Shown one piece after another: positions 8,613 to 18,146 of a stretch of 64,000 nt of DNA. The notes below the pieces were generated by a model. It worked only from the letters and a program-made list of their open reading frames with translations, ran no database searches and had not been told where the DNA came from. Position 1 is the stretch's first letter; each line of letters opens with the position of its first letter. Origin of the DNA: Thiotrichales bacterium (GTDB lineage Bacteria > Pseudomonadota > Gammaproteobacteria > Thiomicrospirales > Thiomicrospiraceae); the NCBI GenBank assembly GCA_016938655.1, contig JAFGUG010000011.1, positions 395,367 to 459,366 of the forward strand, read 5' to 3'. Position numbers and translations under genes: made by a program.

Positions 8613-10292
8613 ATGAGTAACCACGTTAAAACAGACGCCGCTGAGCGCCCAGTTAATTTTATTCGCAATATTATTAATGACGATTTAAGCAGTCATAAAC
8701 ACGATCAAGTGCACACGCGTTTTCCGCCAGAGCCTAATGGTTATTTGCACATTGGTCATGCAAAATCGATCTGCTTGAACTTTGGCACCGCTGCCGATTA
8801 TCAAGGCGCCTGTAATTTGCGTTTTGACGACACCAACCCGGCCAAAGAGGACATGGAATACGTTGAGTCGATTAAAGAAGATGTTAAGTGGCTTGGCTTC
8901 GAATGGGCTGGCGAGATCTGTTATTCGTCAAACTACTTTGACCAGTTTTACGCCTATGCAATCGAACTCATTGAAAAAGGTTTGGCGTATGTCTGTTTCT
9001 TAAACGCAGAAGAGACCCGTGAGTACCGTGGTAGTTTAAAAGAGCCGGGTAAAGACAGCCCGTATCGTGATACCTCAGTGGAAGAGAATTTAGCCCTGTT
9101 TGCCAAAATGAAAAACGGTGAGATGAAAGAGGGCGAATGTGTCTTACGTGCCAAGATTGATATGAGTTCGTCGTTTATGTGCATGCGCGATCCAACGTTG
9201 TACCGTGTGCGTTTTGAGCACCATCACCAAACGGGTGACAAGTGGTGTATCTACCCCATGTACGACTATGCGCACTGCATTTCCGATGCCATTGAGGGCA
9301 TAACCCACTCATTGTGCACGCTTGAATTTCAAGACAACCGTCGTTTGTACGACTGGGTACTGGACAACTTAAACGATTTCCAAAAGCCGGATCGCCCACA
9401 CCAATATGAGTTTTCGCGTTTAAACCTTGAATACACCGTCATGTCAAAACGTAAGTTACATCAGTTGGTTGACGATAAGTTGGTCGAAGGTTGGAATGAT
9501 CCACGTATGCCAACCATCTCAGGGATGCGTCGTCGTGGTTATACCGCCGCCTCCATTCGTGATTTTGCCGAACGCATTGGTATCTCCAAAGTTGACAGCA
9601 TGACCGAAATGGGCATTTTGGAAGCGGCAGTTCGTGATGACTTGAACGTGGTCGCACCTCGCTCGATGGCGGTGTTAGACCCAATTAAGGTTGTGATTGA
9701 AAACTTTGAAGGCGAGCCAGAAACCTTAATGGCGCCGGTTCATCCGCAAAATGAAGCGATGGGCAAACGTGAAATCTTTTTTGGACGCGACTTATATATT
9801 GACCGTGCCGATTTTACCGAGGTTACGCCGAATGGAAAATTTATGCGTTTAGCGTTGGACAAAGAGGTGCGTTTGCGTAATGCGTACGTCATCAAAGGTT
9901 TGCGCGCTGAGTATGAAGCAGACGGCAACGTGTCCACAGTTTACTGCTCTTACGACCCAGACACCCACGGTAAAAATCCAGCGGACGGGCGTAAGGTTAA
10001 GGGCGTGATTCACTTTGTGGAAGCAACCAAAGCGTTACCGGCCGAATTTAGATTGTATGACCGTTTGTTTACGGTAGAAAATCCAGCGAAAGAAGCGGAT
10101 TTTGAAGCGGTCATCAACCCCGATTCGTTAACTGTAAAATACGGCTTTGTGGAACCAGGCCTGCTGAATTCTGAACCTGAAAAAGCCTATCAATTTGAAC
10201 GCGAAGGCTATTTCTGTCGTGATAATCAGTCTGGTGATAAGCAGGTGTATAACCGCACCGTGGCATTACGTGATACATGGGCTTCTAAGTAA
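8613..10292 (+). CDS. glnS: Glutaminyl-tRNA synthetase
   Basis: Charges tRNA-Gln with glutamine. A class I synthetase of 559 residues with the HIGH motif as HIGH (46-49, in YLHIGHAKS) and the KMSKS-type loop as VMSKRKL. The C-terminal beta-barrel anticodon-binding domains follow (about 345-555). Length matches bacterial GlnRS, so this organism charges tRNA-Gln directly. An intragenic variant palindrome CCAGGCCTGC is at 10155-10164. The gene is followed by a DUF3010 gene 90 bases on. Confidence 0.96.
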   Translation: MSNHVKTDAAERPVNFIRNIINDDLSSHKHDQVHTRFPPEPNGYLHIGHAKSICLNFGTAADYQGACNLRFDDTNPAKEDMEYVESIKEDVKWLGFEWAGEICYSSNYFDQFYAYAIELIEKGLAYVCFLNAEETREYRGSLKEPGKDSPYRDTSVEENLALFAKMKNGEMKEGECVLRAKIDMSSSFMCMRDPTLYRVRFEHHHQTGDKWCIYPMYDYAHCISDAIEGITHSLCTLEFQDNRRLYDWVLDNLNDFQKPDRPHQYEFSRLNLEYTVMSKRKLHQLVDDKLVEGWNDPRMPTISGMRRRGYTAASIRDFAERIGISKVDSMTEMGILEAAVRDDLNVVAPRSMAVLDPIKVVIENFEGEPETLMAPVHPQNEAMGKREIFFGRDLYIDRADFTEVTPNGKFMRLALDKEVRLRNAYVIKGLRAEYEADGNVSTVYCSYDPDTHGKNPADGRKVKGVIHFVEATKALPAEFRLYDRLFTVENPAKEADFEAVINPDSLTVKYGFVEPGLLNSEPEKAYQFEREGYFCRDNQSGDKQVYNRTVALRDTWASK

Positions 10293-10382
10293 AACATTCA
10301 GTGACCCATGTTCACCATTCGTTTTAGTATGAGCGTGATTTAATACAATGCTAAAGAGCAAACTTAGACAAGGATTCAAACA

Positions 10383-10814
10383 ATGTTAGTGTGTGGCGTA
10401 GAGTTAACCGGTAAAGATGCCGTCATCAGTTTATTAAAAGAAGAGGACGGCATGTTTTACATGCCAGAGTGCCGCGTTAGACGCATCGAGTGCAAAGATG
10501 TCGATAATGCCAGTGAGTTAAAGTACTTTCAAAAAACTTTTGAAAAGTTGGCGGAAGATTACAAAATTGACTTGGTTGTGATTAAAGAGCGCATGAAGAA
10601 AGGCAAGTTTGCCGGCGGTGCCGATGGCTTTAAATTGGAAGCGGCATTGCAGCTTTCCAAATTAACGGTGTCGTTATTGTCGTCGAGTGAATTAAAAGCG
10701 AACTTAAAGCACTACCCAATGCCAATTCAGTTTGATGAAACTGGCCTGAAAAAATTTCAAGAGCAGTCGTTTACCACGGCGTTTGCTTACATTGCTGGCA
10801 AGCACGAGTGGTAA
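10383..10814 (+). CDS. DUF3010 family protein
   Basis: A 143-residue cytoplasmic protein matching the DUF3010 family of marine Gammaproteobacteria: it begins MLVCGVELTGKDAVISLL, has a central VVIKERMKKGKFAGGADGFKLEAALQL, and ends FAYIAGKHEW. The fold looks RNase H-like (a short beta-rich start, then a helix), but that is only an impression. Start is supported by AAGGA 10 bases ahead of the ATG. Function is unknown. Confidence 0.78.
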   Translation: MLVCGVELTGKDAVISLLKEEDGMFYMPECRVRRIECKDVDNASELKYFQKTFEKLAEDYKIDLVVIKERMKKGKFAGGADGFKLEAALQLSKLTVSLLSSSELKANLKHYPMPIQFDETGLKKFQEQSFTTAFAYIAGKHEW

Positions 10815-10830
10815 TGTTTAATAAGCATTA

Positions 10831-10971
10831 ACCACGAAGACACGATGTCACGAAGAAAAGCAATACTGGCTCTGGTATGCCATTTTGAACGTTTAAAATT
10901 GATATTCAAAACTTAGCAGGCCTGCCCAGATTGATAGCTTAAAAAACTTCGTGCCTTCGTGTCTTCGTGGT
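10831..10971. mobile_element. Inverted-repeat element, MITE-like, enclosing an iterated palindrome
   Basis: A 25-base sequence at 10831-10855 (starts ACCACGAAGACACGA) recurs inverted at 10947-10971 with two mismatches. The 91-base interior contains GCAGGCCTGC at 10916-10925. Repeats of the ACCACGAAGACACGAAG type are scattered in many bacterial genomes. The element has no ORF and fills the gap between the DUF3010 gene and dbpA. Confidence 0.65.
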
Positions 10972-11027
10972 TCAAAATAATCGTAACCACCCCAGTAACA
11001 ACCCCCTAATAATTAAATGAGTAACCC

Positions 11028-12404
11028 ATGTCGAGTACCTTTGAACACCTAGAACTGCCGTTATCGCAAATTGATAACTTAACCGCATTGGGTTACACCA
11101 CCATGACACCCATTCAAGAAGCGGCACTGCCGCCTGCACTGGATGGCAAAGACCTCATCGCCCAAGCCAAAACGGGCAGTGGTAAAACGGCTGCTTTTGG
11201 GATTCCGCTGCTTAATAAGTTGGATATTACCCGCTTTGATGTGCAAGCTTTAGTGGTTTGTCCAACGCGTGAGTTGAGCAATCAGGTGGCCGACGAGCTT
11301 CGTCGATTAGCGCGCTTTAAAAGCAATATTAAGATTGTTGTGTTAAGTGGCGGTGTGCCAACCCGTCCACAAATTGCTTCGATGGAGCATGGTGCGCATG
11401 TGGTTGTCGGTACGCCGGGTCGTTTGAAAGACATGATTGAGAAAAAGCACCTAGACCTCACGCAGGTTGAAACGGTGGTGTTGGATGAAGGCGATCGCAT
11501 GTTAGAGATGGGCTTTAAAGAGCAAATTGTCGACCTGTTGGAGTTTGCGCCCAAAGAGCGTCAAACCTTGTTGTTTTCCGCCACCTTTCCAGAAGACATC
11601 AGTTACATTAGCCGACGTTTTCAAAAGAATCCAATGGAGATTGCGGTTGAATCTCAACATGGTATGGAGACGATTGATCAGCAGTTTTATATCTGTCATC
11701 ACAAAGAGAAGTTAGCAGGCCTGGTGCGTATTTTGGCGTCTAGAGAGTACGACCACGCCATGATTTTTTGCAATACCAAAGCCTTAGTGCAGGATGTGGT
11801 CGGTTTCTTAAATGAGAAGGGCTTTAACGCGGTTGGGTTGCATGGTGACATGGAACAGCGTGAGCGCGAGCAGGTTTACATGCAGTTTAAACATCACAGC
11901 ACCAACTTGTTAGTGGCGACCGATGTGGCCGCGCGTGGTTTGGATATAGCGGCACTGCCTGCAGTAATTAATTTTGAACTGCCACGTGATGGCGATACGT
12001 ACGTTCATCGTATTGGCCGAACGGGGCGTGCTGGTTTAGAGGGGGAAGCAATCACCCTTTTCACTGAAAAAGAGAGTTACAAGTTAGAAAACCTTGGCAA
12101 AATGCAAGGTCATGCAATGGAGTATGAGTCGATTGAACGTTTGCCGCAAGTGCGTAAAAACCGCGTTGAGCCTAAGTATTTAACGTTGTATATCTCAGGT
12201 GGACGTAAAGACAAAGTGCGCCGTGGCGATGTATTAGGTGCCATTATCAAAGAGGCGGGGGTTGCGGGTGAACACGTCGGTAAAATTGATGTGGTTGACC
12301 ACTCTACTTACGTGGCAATTGAACGTGATTATGCGCACCAGGTAGTGAGTAAGCTTAACCAAGGCAAAATCAAAGGGCGACGTTTTAAAGTCGGGCGCTT
12401 GTAA
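11028..12404 (+). CDS. dbpA: ATP-dependent RNA helicase of the DbpA type
   Basis: A DEAD-box helicase acting in 50S ribosome assembly, where DbpA recognises helix 92 of 23S rRNA. The 458 residues show the Q motif (TPIQEAALP), motif I AKTGSGKT, motif Ia PTRELSNQ, motif III SAT, motif VI HRIGRTGRAG, and a C-terminal DbpA RNA-binding domain (about 385-458, KGRRFKVGRL). Motif II reads DEGD (residues 153-156) instead of DEAD, an unusual Ala-to-Gly change. A rho-independent terminator follows at 12431. Confidence 0.92.
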   Translation: MSSTFEHLELPLSQIDNLTALGYTTMTPIQEAALPPALDGKDLIAQAKTGSGKTAAFGIPLLNKLDITRFDVQALVVCPTRELSNQVADELRRLARFKSNIKIVVLSGGVPTRPQIASMEHGAHVVVGTPGRLKDMIEKKHLDLTQVETVVLDEGDRMLEMGFKEQIVDLLEFAPKERQTLLFSATFPEDISYISRRFQKNPMEIAVESQHGMETIDQQFYICHHKEKLAGLVRILASREYDHAMIFCNTKALVQDVVGFLNEKGFNAVGLHGDMEQREREQVYMQFKHHSTNLLVATDVAARGLDIAALPAVINFELPRDGDTYVHRIGRTGRAGLEGEAITLFTEKESYKLENLGKMQGHAMEYESIERLPQVRKNRVEPKYLTLYISGGRKDKVRRGDVLGAIIKEAGVAGEHVGKIDVVDHSTYVAIERDYAHQVVSKLNQGKIKGRRFKVGRL

Positions 12405-12430
12405 TCGGTTTACTGAAGTATAAGCAATAA

Positions 12431-12459
12431 AAAAGGGGCGGATTAAGCCCCATTTTTTT
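12431..12459. terminator. Rho-independent terminator between dbpA and bcp
   Basis: Stem GGGGC (12435-12439) and GCCCC (12447-12451) with a 7-base loop, flanked by A6 on one side and T7 on the other, so it can serve the convergent genes dbpA and bcp in both directions. Confidence 0.8.
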
Positions 12460-12487
12460 AGTTAAATTTTAACCATCTGGATCGGTT

Positions 12488-12952
12488 TTATAAGTTTTGA
12501 ACGCGCGTTAACATCGCTTGAGCGTGACCTTCTGGCGCAACTTGATAGATGGCTTCTTCTAAAATGCCTGCTTTGTTAATCACAAAGGTAGAGCGCACAA
12601 TGCCCATTTTGGAGACGCCATTTTTCTCTTTCAGTTGCCAAACGCCGTAGGCATCACAAACACTGCCATCGGTATCGGCTAACAAGTCTACTTTTAAGCC
12701 AAACTTATCAATAAACGCTTGGTGACTGCCACAGTCGTCTTTGCTCACACCAATCACCACCGTATCTGCTTGGGCAAAGTCCGCTGCTAGTGCGGTAAAT
12801 TCGTTGGCTTCAATGGTGCAACCTGGTGTGTCATCTTTGGGGTAAAAGTACAAAACCACGTTTTGTGTGTTTTTAAAGTCAGCTAGAGAGACGGGTTTAC
12901 CGGCTTGATTGACACTGCTGAAATCTGGAGCAATCTGTTGAGTTTGAAGCAT
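12488..12952 (-). CDS. bcp: Thioredoxin-dependent peroxiredoxin, BCP/PrxQ family
   Basis: Reduces hydrogen and organic peroxides in the cytoplasm using thioredoxin. The 154-residue protein carries the peroxidatic Cys45 in DDTPGCTIEANEF. The resolving Cys50 present in many PrxQ proteins is replaced (TIEAN), so it is a one-Cys form or uses Cys74 (DDCGSH) or the Cys near 97. The rest (LYFYPKDDTPGC, FVINKAGIL) is typical. It is monocistronic with a shared terminator. Confidence 0.92.
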   Translation of the reverse strand: MLQTQQIAPDFSSVNQAGKPVSLADFKNTQNVVLYFYPKDDTPGCTIEANEFTALAADFAQADTVVIGVSKDDCGSHQAFIDKFGLKVDLLADTDGSVCDAYGVWQLKEKNGVSKMGIVRSTFVINKAGILEEAIYQVAPEGHAQAMLTRVQNL

Positions 12953-13155
12953 GAGTGAGTCCTTTTGAATCTTAAACGAAAGGTTTTAAAAGGTCATCAT
13001 ATCCAAAATAAATCGATTAAAGCGCCTTTTAGCGCGTTTTTATTCTAATTGGCTCAATCATCGGGGGTATTCAATGCGGTTAAGCTTCGAATAGGATAAA
13101 ATTTACGAAGTTTTATTTATCATTTAAGTAAACCTGAAATGGCAGTGCGTTTTTT

Positions 13156-15810
13156 ATGTTCAGGTTTCATCAAGCCGGAGTTTGGGTGTTAAAACAGTCT
13201 TCAAATAAGCCTATTTATATCATTTCCTTATTGGTGTTTCTGCTGGCATTCTCAGTTAACTTAGTTCGCTATGAGCTGAAACAAGCACAAAATTACGAAG
13301 CCTTAGAAAAACACTTTGCTCTGCAAGCAGACAATTATTTTTCGTCAATTGAACAGGCTGTTAAAGTCGAAATTGAACGCTTAAATGCCTTAGCGGCGGC
13401 GTTTAAAATTCAAGGTGCTTTGGACGAAAATCAATTTGATGCTTATGCGCAGGTTATTACCGCTTCCAAAAACTCAATTCAAGCCTTAGCGTGGTTGCCC
13501 ATGGTCACTTCAAGCGAGCGAGCTCAGTTTGAAGCCAGTCTGCGTCAGCGCAAAACATTGCATACCTCGATTATGCTTAAAACCTATCAAGGGTTAAAAG
13601 TCTCACCCAATCAGCCTTGGTATCTTCCTGTTAAATACATCTACCCCTTGCAAGGCAATGAAGCCGCAATTGGTTTAGACGTGAATGCCGTCACCATTGA
13701 AAAAAGGGCGCTTGATGCGGCTAAGAACCTTAATAAGCCAGTCATTACTGCGCCCGTTCGGATTGTGCAAGAGACCGCCACTCAAAAAGCTGCGTTAATT
13801 TATCAACCCATCTTTACAGACTCGCAGCCTAAAACCTTAAAAGGCTATGTGGGCTTGGTGTTACGCATGCAGGACTTTTTTGATTTTGTAAAAGCCGACC
13901 ATTTTTTGAACAGTGCATTAAGTTATAGCATTGCCGATATCAGTGCCGATGTTGTTGCCAAACCGGCCTTTTTTGTAAATGAACCGTTGGATAGTTCCAT
14001 TCCAGAGGCGTTTTATAAAGAGGCGTTTCATACCTTTACAATCGGCGAGCGCACTTGGTCTTTGGCGATAAAAGGCGATGTACGTAATTTGAGTGGTTAT
14101 CAAACCTTTATGATTAAAGGGAACCCTATTTTAGGGGGCACCTTGATTAGTTTTATGGCGGCCTTTCTGATATTTGGCTTACTCAGTTATCGTCGTGATC
14201 ATCTTCTGAACAAAGCCGCTTTGCAAGTTGAAAAAAACCGATTTGAGAGTTTTTTAGAGTACAACACGGATGCGTTCTTTATGACTCAAAAAAATGGCAA
14301 AATTGTCAGTGTCAACGACCAAGCCACACGCTTAACCGGTTATAGCCGTGAACAACTTCTGACTATGAATTTAACCGATGTTGAAAAGGGACATTCACGC
14401 AAAGAGTTATTGAATATTTATAGAAAGCTCGATTTTAAGCAACGGGTATTGATTGAAAGTATCTGTTTAAGAAAGGATCGGCTTGAGTTACCCATTGAGA
14501 TAAACAGTACTAAGTTTTTAATTGATGGTGAGGTCATGATTGGCTCATTTGTTCGCGATATGACTGAACAGGTGCGTTTTAAAGCGCTATCGGAAGATAA
14601 CATCGCCTTAGAAGAGGCGTTACAAAATTACACTCAACAGTTAAAAGAACAAAAAAATGCTTTTGAAACCGTATTTGAAAAATCGGCTGATGGTATTTTA
14701 ATTGCTTCCGGTCGACGCATTATTGATTGTAATGAGGCGACGCTGCAAAAATTTGGGTACGCCTCAAAGGCCGAGGTTCTCAAGCAACCTAATAGTTTGT
14801 TTGCGCCTAAGTTTCAGCCGGACGGCTCTAAGTCTGTCAGCAAGGGGAACCAGATGCTATTAAAATGCTTAAAGCAGGGGTCGCATAACTTTGAGTGGGT
14901 CAACCGAAAATCCAGTGGCGAACTGTTCTGGAGTGATGTGGTATTGACGCGCTTAAATTTAAATGGCGAAATTCGAGTGCACATCGCTTTTCGTGATATC
15001 TCGCAGCGTAAAAAATTAGAAGCCGACTTAATGAAAGCCAAAGAGAGGGCGGAGCAGGCGAGTTTAGCGAAGTCGGATTTTTTAGCCAGTATGTCACATG
15101 AAATCCGCACACCATTACACGGTATTTTGAGTTACTCAAACTTAGGGATTGACCGTTTAGAGAGCGTTAATAAAGCCAAATTAGCGCGCTATTTTGAGTT
15201 AATTAATACCAGTGGTCAGCGTTTGATGCTGTTGTTGAATGATCTACTGGATTCGGCAAAACTTGAAAACCGTAGTATGCAGTTTGAGTTTGCCATTCGT
15301 GATATTAAGGTGGTTTTAGAGCAAGCCATCTCTGAGCAGGCCTCGGTACTCGACAATAAAAAGATCGAACTTATATCCCCTAATCACTCGCAAACGGCTT
15401 ATTTTGATGCAATACGAATTCGCCAAGTGTTTGCGAATTTGATTTCGAATGCGATTAAATTTTCTCAAGAAGGCAGTCAGATTGTGATTGAGTATGCATT
15501 ACAACCAAATGACACGGTTCTGATTTCGGTCAGAGACTTTGGTACGGGGATTCATCAAGATGCCTTGTTGATTATCTTTGATAAATTTACCCAAAGTCAT
15601 GTTGAGCATGATTCGATCCCTGGAACCGGTTTGGGTTTAGCCATTTGCAAAGAGATTATTGAAGCCCATAATGGTTCAATTTGGGCTGAAAACGCCGAGT
15701 CACGTGGGGCAATCTTTAAATTTACTTTGCCGCTTAATATGCCTATTGCTCCTTCTAAAAACCTGCCAGAAACCGACCCAATCAAAAACAAGTCTGGGGA
15801 TGACATCTAA
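13156..15810 (+). CDS. CHASE-PAS-PAS sensor histidine kinase
   Basis: An inner-membrane sensor kinase of 884 residues. A first membrane segment (about 18-38) and a second (about 325-350) bracket a periplasmic CHASE-type domain (about 70-290, with SIQALAWLPMVTSSERAQFE). Two cytoplasmic PAS domains (about 355-475 and 500-620) follow, then HisKA with phospho-accepting His648 in SHEIRTP, and an HATPase_c domain (N box NLISNAIKFS, G boxes DFGTGI and GTGLGLAI). The stop overlaps the start of the response-regulator/phosphatase gene by one base (TAATG), so the two are a coupled pair. The signal is unknown. Confidence 0.9.
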   Translation: MFRFHQAGVWVLKQSSNKPIYIISLLVFLLAFSVNLVRYELKQAQNYEALEKHFALQADNYFSSIEQAVKVEIERLNALAAAFKIQGALDENQFDAYAQVITASKNSIQALAWLPMVTSSERAQFEASLRQRKTLHTSIMLKTYQGLKVSPNQPWYLPVKYIYPLQGNEAAIGLDVNAVTIEKRALDAAKNLNKPVITAPVRIVQETATQKAALIYQPIFTDSQPKTLKGYVGLVLRMQDFFDFVKADHFLNSALSYSIADISADVVAKPAFFVNEPLDSSIPEAFYKEAFHTFTIGERTWSLAIKGDVRNLSGYQTFMIKGNPILGGTLISFMAAFLIFGLLSYRRDHLLNKAALQVEKNRFESFLEYNTDAFFMTQKNGKIVSVNDQATRLTGYSREQLLTMNLTDVEKGHSRKELLNIYRKLDFKQRVLIESICLRKDRLELPIEINSTKFLIDGEVMIGSFVRDMTEQVRFKALSEDNIALEEALQNYTQQLKEQKNAFETVFEKSADGILIASGRRIIDCNEATLQKFGYASKAEVLKQPNSLFAPKFQPDGSKSVSKGNQMLLKCLKQGSHNFEWVNRKSSGELFWSDVVLTRLNLNGEIRVHIAFRDISQRKKLEADLMKAKERAEQASLAKSDFLASMSHEIRTPLHGILSYSNLGIDRLESVNKAKLARYFELINTSGQRLMLLLNDLLDSAKLENRSMQFEFAIRDIKVVLEQAISEQASVLDNKKIELISPNHSQTAYFDAIRIRQVFANLISNAIKFSQEGSQIVIEYALQPNDTVLISVRDFGTGIHQDALLIIFDKFTQSHVEHDSIPGTGLGLAICKEIIEAHNGSIWAENAESRGAIFKFTLPLNMPIAPSKNLPETDPIKNKSGDDI

Positions 15811-16928
15811 TGGATGCACTGCCTTATATCTTAGCCATTGACGATGAGCCAATTAACCGTTTTGTATTAGAGGACCTATTAGAAGAGGGCTATGAATTAC
15901 AGCTATTGGAAAGTGGACAGGCCTGCTTAGAGAGCGTTGCGTTGCGTGCACCGGATTTGATTCTGCTGGATATTAATATGCCAGACATGGACGGTTACGA
16001 AGTGTGCAAGCGTTTGCAAGCAGACCCACTCACGCGTGAAATTCCCATTATTTTCCTAACGGCACGTATTCAAGTTTCTGAAGAGAAAAAAGGGTTTGAG
16101 TTGGGGGCAGTGGACTACATAACCAAACCGTTTTCAGAGGCGTTATTATTGGCGCGGATTAAAACCCATTTGAGTTTGGCGCAATCTAAATCGCAACTGG
16201 CTCAGCACAACGCCTTTTTGCAAAAAGAGCGTGCTTATATAGAGCGCATTATTTTGAATATGCGAAATGATGCTGACTTTGTTGATGAGTCAATTCAATA
16301 TCTGATTACGCCCGTTGAAAAAACCAATGGCGATTTGCTGTTATCTGCCAAGTCGGGGGGGCATCGCTATTTTTTGATTGGCGATTTCACTGGGCATGGT
16401 TTAGCCGCAGCCATGGGTGGGCCGTTAGTTTCATCGCTGTTTTATATGTTAGCCAACGAGCAACAGCCATTGGAGTTGATTGTTGAAGTTTTAAACCAAG
16501 AGTTATACAAAAAAATGCCAACCGATCTCTTTATGGCAGGCCTGTTTATTGACTGGGATACTCAAGCTCAAAGGGTCAAAATATGGAACTATGGGTTATC
16601 CGATGTGTTTCATTACCGAGATAACGAATTGATTAATAGTGTGAGTTCGTCGGGTTTAGCGTTGGGCATTTTAGATAAGCCGCTTTCAATGAACCCAAGT
16701 GCGGTTTTAGCCGTTGAAAAGGGGGATCGGCTGTACGGGTTTTCGGATGGATTGGTAGAAGCGAAATCAGAGTCCAGAGAGCTGTTTGGAAAGCAACGCT
16801 TGTGTCATGCGTTGCAAAAAATCAACGACCATCATTTTAGTTTGGATGATTTATATGGCGAATTGAATCGATTTGCAGCCAAAGATGGCATAACCGATGA
16901 TATCACTCTGCTAGAGATTCAAGTGTAA
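15810..16928 (+). CDS. Response regulator with SpoIIE/RsbU-type PP2C phosphatase output
   Basis: A 372-residue cytoplasmic protein. Receiver domain 1-125 has the acidic pocket DDE (11-13), phosphoacceptor Asp54 in LLDINMPDMDG and the conserved Lys in YITKPFSEA. A coiled linker (about 140-175) leads to a SpoIIE-type serine phosphatase domain (about 190-372) with metal-binding motifs GDFTGHG, FSDGLVEA and DDITLLEI. Such proteins dephosphorylate STAS anti-sigma-factor antagonists in partner switching. It is translated with the kinase ahead of it. A STAS gene lies at 27.8 kb. Confidence 0.9.
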   Translation: MDALPYILAIDDEPINRFVLEDLLEEGYELQLLESGQACLESVALRAPDLILLDINMPDMDGYEVCKRLQADPLTREIPIIFLTARIQVSEEKKGFELGAVDYITKPFSEALLLARIKTHLSLAQSKSQLAQHNAFLQKERAYIERIILNMRNDADFVDESIQYLITPVEKTNGDLLLSAKSGGHRYFLIGDFTGHGLAAAMGGPLVSSLFYMLANEQQPLELIVEVLNQELYKKMPTDLFMAGLFIDWDTQAQRVKIWNYGLSDVFHYRDNELINSVSSSGLALGILDKPLSMNPSAVLAVEKGDRLYGFSDGLVEAKSESRELFGKQRLCHALQKINDHHFSLDDLYGELNRFAAKDGITDDITLLEIQV

Positions 16929-16975
16929 CGCGCCAGTTGCAATGGCAATGGCATTGACATATGGTTTATGGGGTT

Positions 16976-17197
16976 TTAAGGTTGGTTTGAATCTTTGTCT
17001 TGGTCGCGATACTTTTCAGCAATTTTTTGGGTGTAGCTAAACGATAACCACAATGCTGGAAACGTCGCTAAAAAAGTGAACAGGCCTGTCAGCAGGGCAT
17101 CGTTTGTTTCAGCCCCTTGATAGGTGACAATCCCAACAACCACAAACGCTAAAATGAGGCTATTTCTAAGTGCGCGTTTAACAGGTGACATGAACAT
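16976..17197 (-). CDS. Small membrane protein, unknown
   Basis: A 73-residue protein with two hydrophobic segments (about 12-28, LILAFVVVGIVTYQG, and 36-55, LLTGLFTFLATFPALWLSF) and a charged tail (KIAEKYRDQDKDSNQP). AAGGAT lies 8 bases ahead of the ATG, supporting translation. It resembles small two-helix proteins of unknown function in marine Gammaproteobacteria. A variant palindrome ACAGGCCTGT is inside it at 17080-17089. Confidence 0.6.
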   Translation of the reverse strand: MFMSPVKRALRNSLILAFVVVGIVTYQGAETNDALLTGLFTFLATFPALWLSFSYTQKIAEKYRDQDKDSNQP

Positions 17198-17232
17198 GGT
17201 GGTGTATCCTTAGTATGAGTTCTGGAAACGGT

Positions 17233-18132
17233 TTAAGGTTGTTTTCCCAGTTTCAGAGGCAGTGATTCATCAATGGCGTATTCTTGCATTGAAGCATCGT
17301 AAAGCTTTACGTTTGTAAAGCCAAGACTTTGCAACATCACCACGGAATGAGCGGCACGGTGTCCTGAGTTACAGTAGACAATAATCGGCTGTTGTTTGTC
17401 TTGTATCTGAATCTCTGCGAGTTGATTTAATAACGTTTTTTCTTCGACCAACTTAAAGCCATTATAAGCATTGACGGCACGAGTCCAATCAAACCAAACA
17501 GCAGAAGGAATATGCCCTGAACGTTTCTGTTTTGGATCACCGACATATTCAGCTTCGGTACGAATATCTAATAAGATCGTTTTAGGATCTTTGATCGCTA
17601 CTAGTACTTCAGTTTTATCAGCGGTGAGTGCATTCGTTAAATTGGTTTTAGGCTGACGATAAAAGCTCTTTGCCAGTCTATCGGGAACGGCTTGCGTGAC
17701 TTTATAGCCACCTAACACCCAAGAGACCGTGCCTCCATCCATAATATTGACCTTGGGATGCTGTAATTTCTTTAACTCCCAATAGAGTCGACTGGCATCC
17801 AAATTTCCCATGTCATCGTAAATGACAATATGGTCTTCGTTTTTAATGCCTAATTCAGACAACACCATCGTCATATAATCTGCCCCACCACTCAAGGCAA
17901 TGCCATTCTGTGGACGAATTAACCAAGCGTAGTTCACCCAAATGGCGTTGGGAAGGTGAAATTTTTGGTAACTGCTCTGGCTACTTAAGTCGATTAAAAC
18001 CAGCTTGTCTTGGTGCTGATTGACCCAGTCGGTTGAGACAAATATCGACGGTTCGGTTTTAGCGAGTGCCGGAACGCTCAATAGATAAAAGAGTAGTGCG
18101 AGTGCGGTTAATAGAGGTTTAAAGTTCAACAT
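17233..18132 (-). CDS. Exported rhodanese-family sulfurtransferase
   Basis: A 299-residue, two-domain rhodanese with an N-terminal signal peptide (residues 1-24, ending ALA before KTEPS), so it probably acts in the periplasm. The second domain carries the active-site Cys254 in VYCNSGHRAAH; the first domain (about 30-135) is inactive, as is usual. The loop CNSGHRA differs from classic thiosulfate (CRKGVT) and mercaptopyruvate (CGSGVT) sulfurtransferases and is closer to YnjE-like proteins. The sulfur donor is unknown. Confidence 0.85.
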   Translation of the reverse strand: MLNFKPLLTALALLFYLLSVPALAKTEPSIFVSTDWVNQHQDKLVLIDLSSQSSYQKFHLPNAIWVNYAWLIRPQNGIALSGGADYMTMVLSELGIKNEDHIVIYDDMGNLDASRLYWELKKLQHPKVNIMDGGTVSWVLGGYKVTQAVPDRLAKSFYRQPKTNLTNALTADKTEVLVAIKDPKTILLDIRTEAEYVGDPKQKRSGHIPSAVWFDWTRAVNAYNGFKLVEEKTLLNQLAEIQIQDKQQPIIVYCNSGHRAAHSVVMLQSLGFTNVKLYDASMQEYAIDESLPLKLGKQP

Positions 18133-18146
18133 ACTTATTTATGATC

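Noticed and set aside
10831..10971. CRISPR-like repeat in the 10.8-11.0 kb gap
   Set aside because: Only one inverted pair is present, not a spaced array of direct repeats; no array exists in the window.
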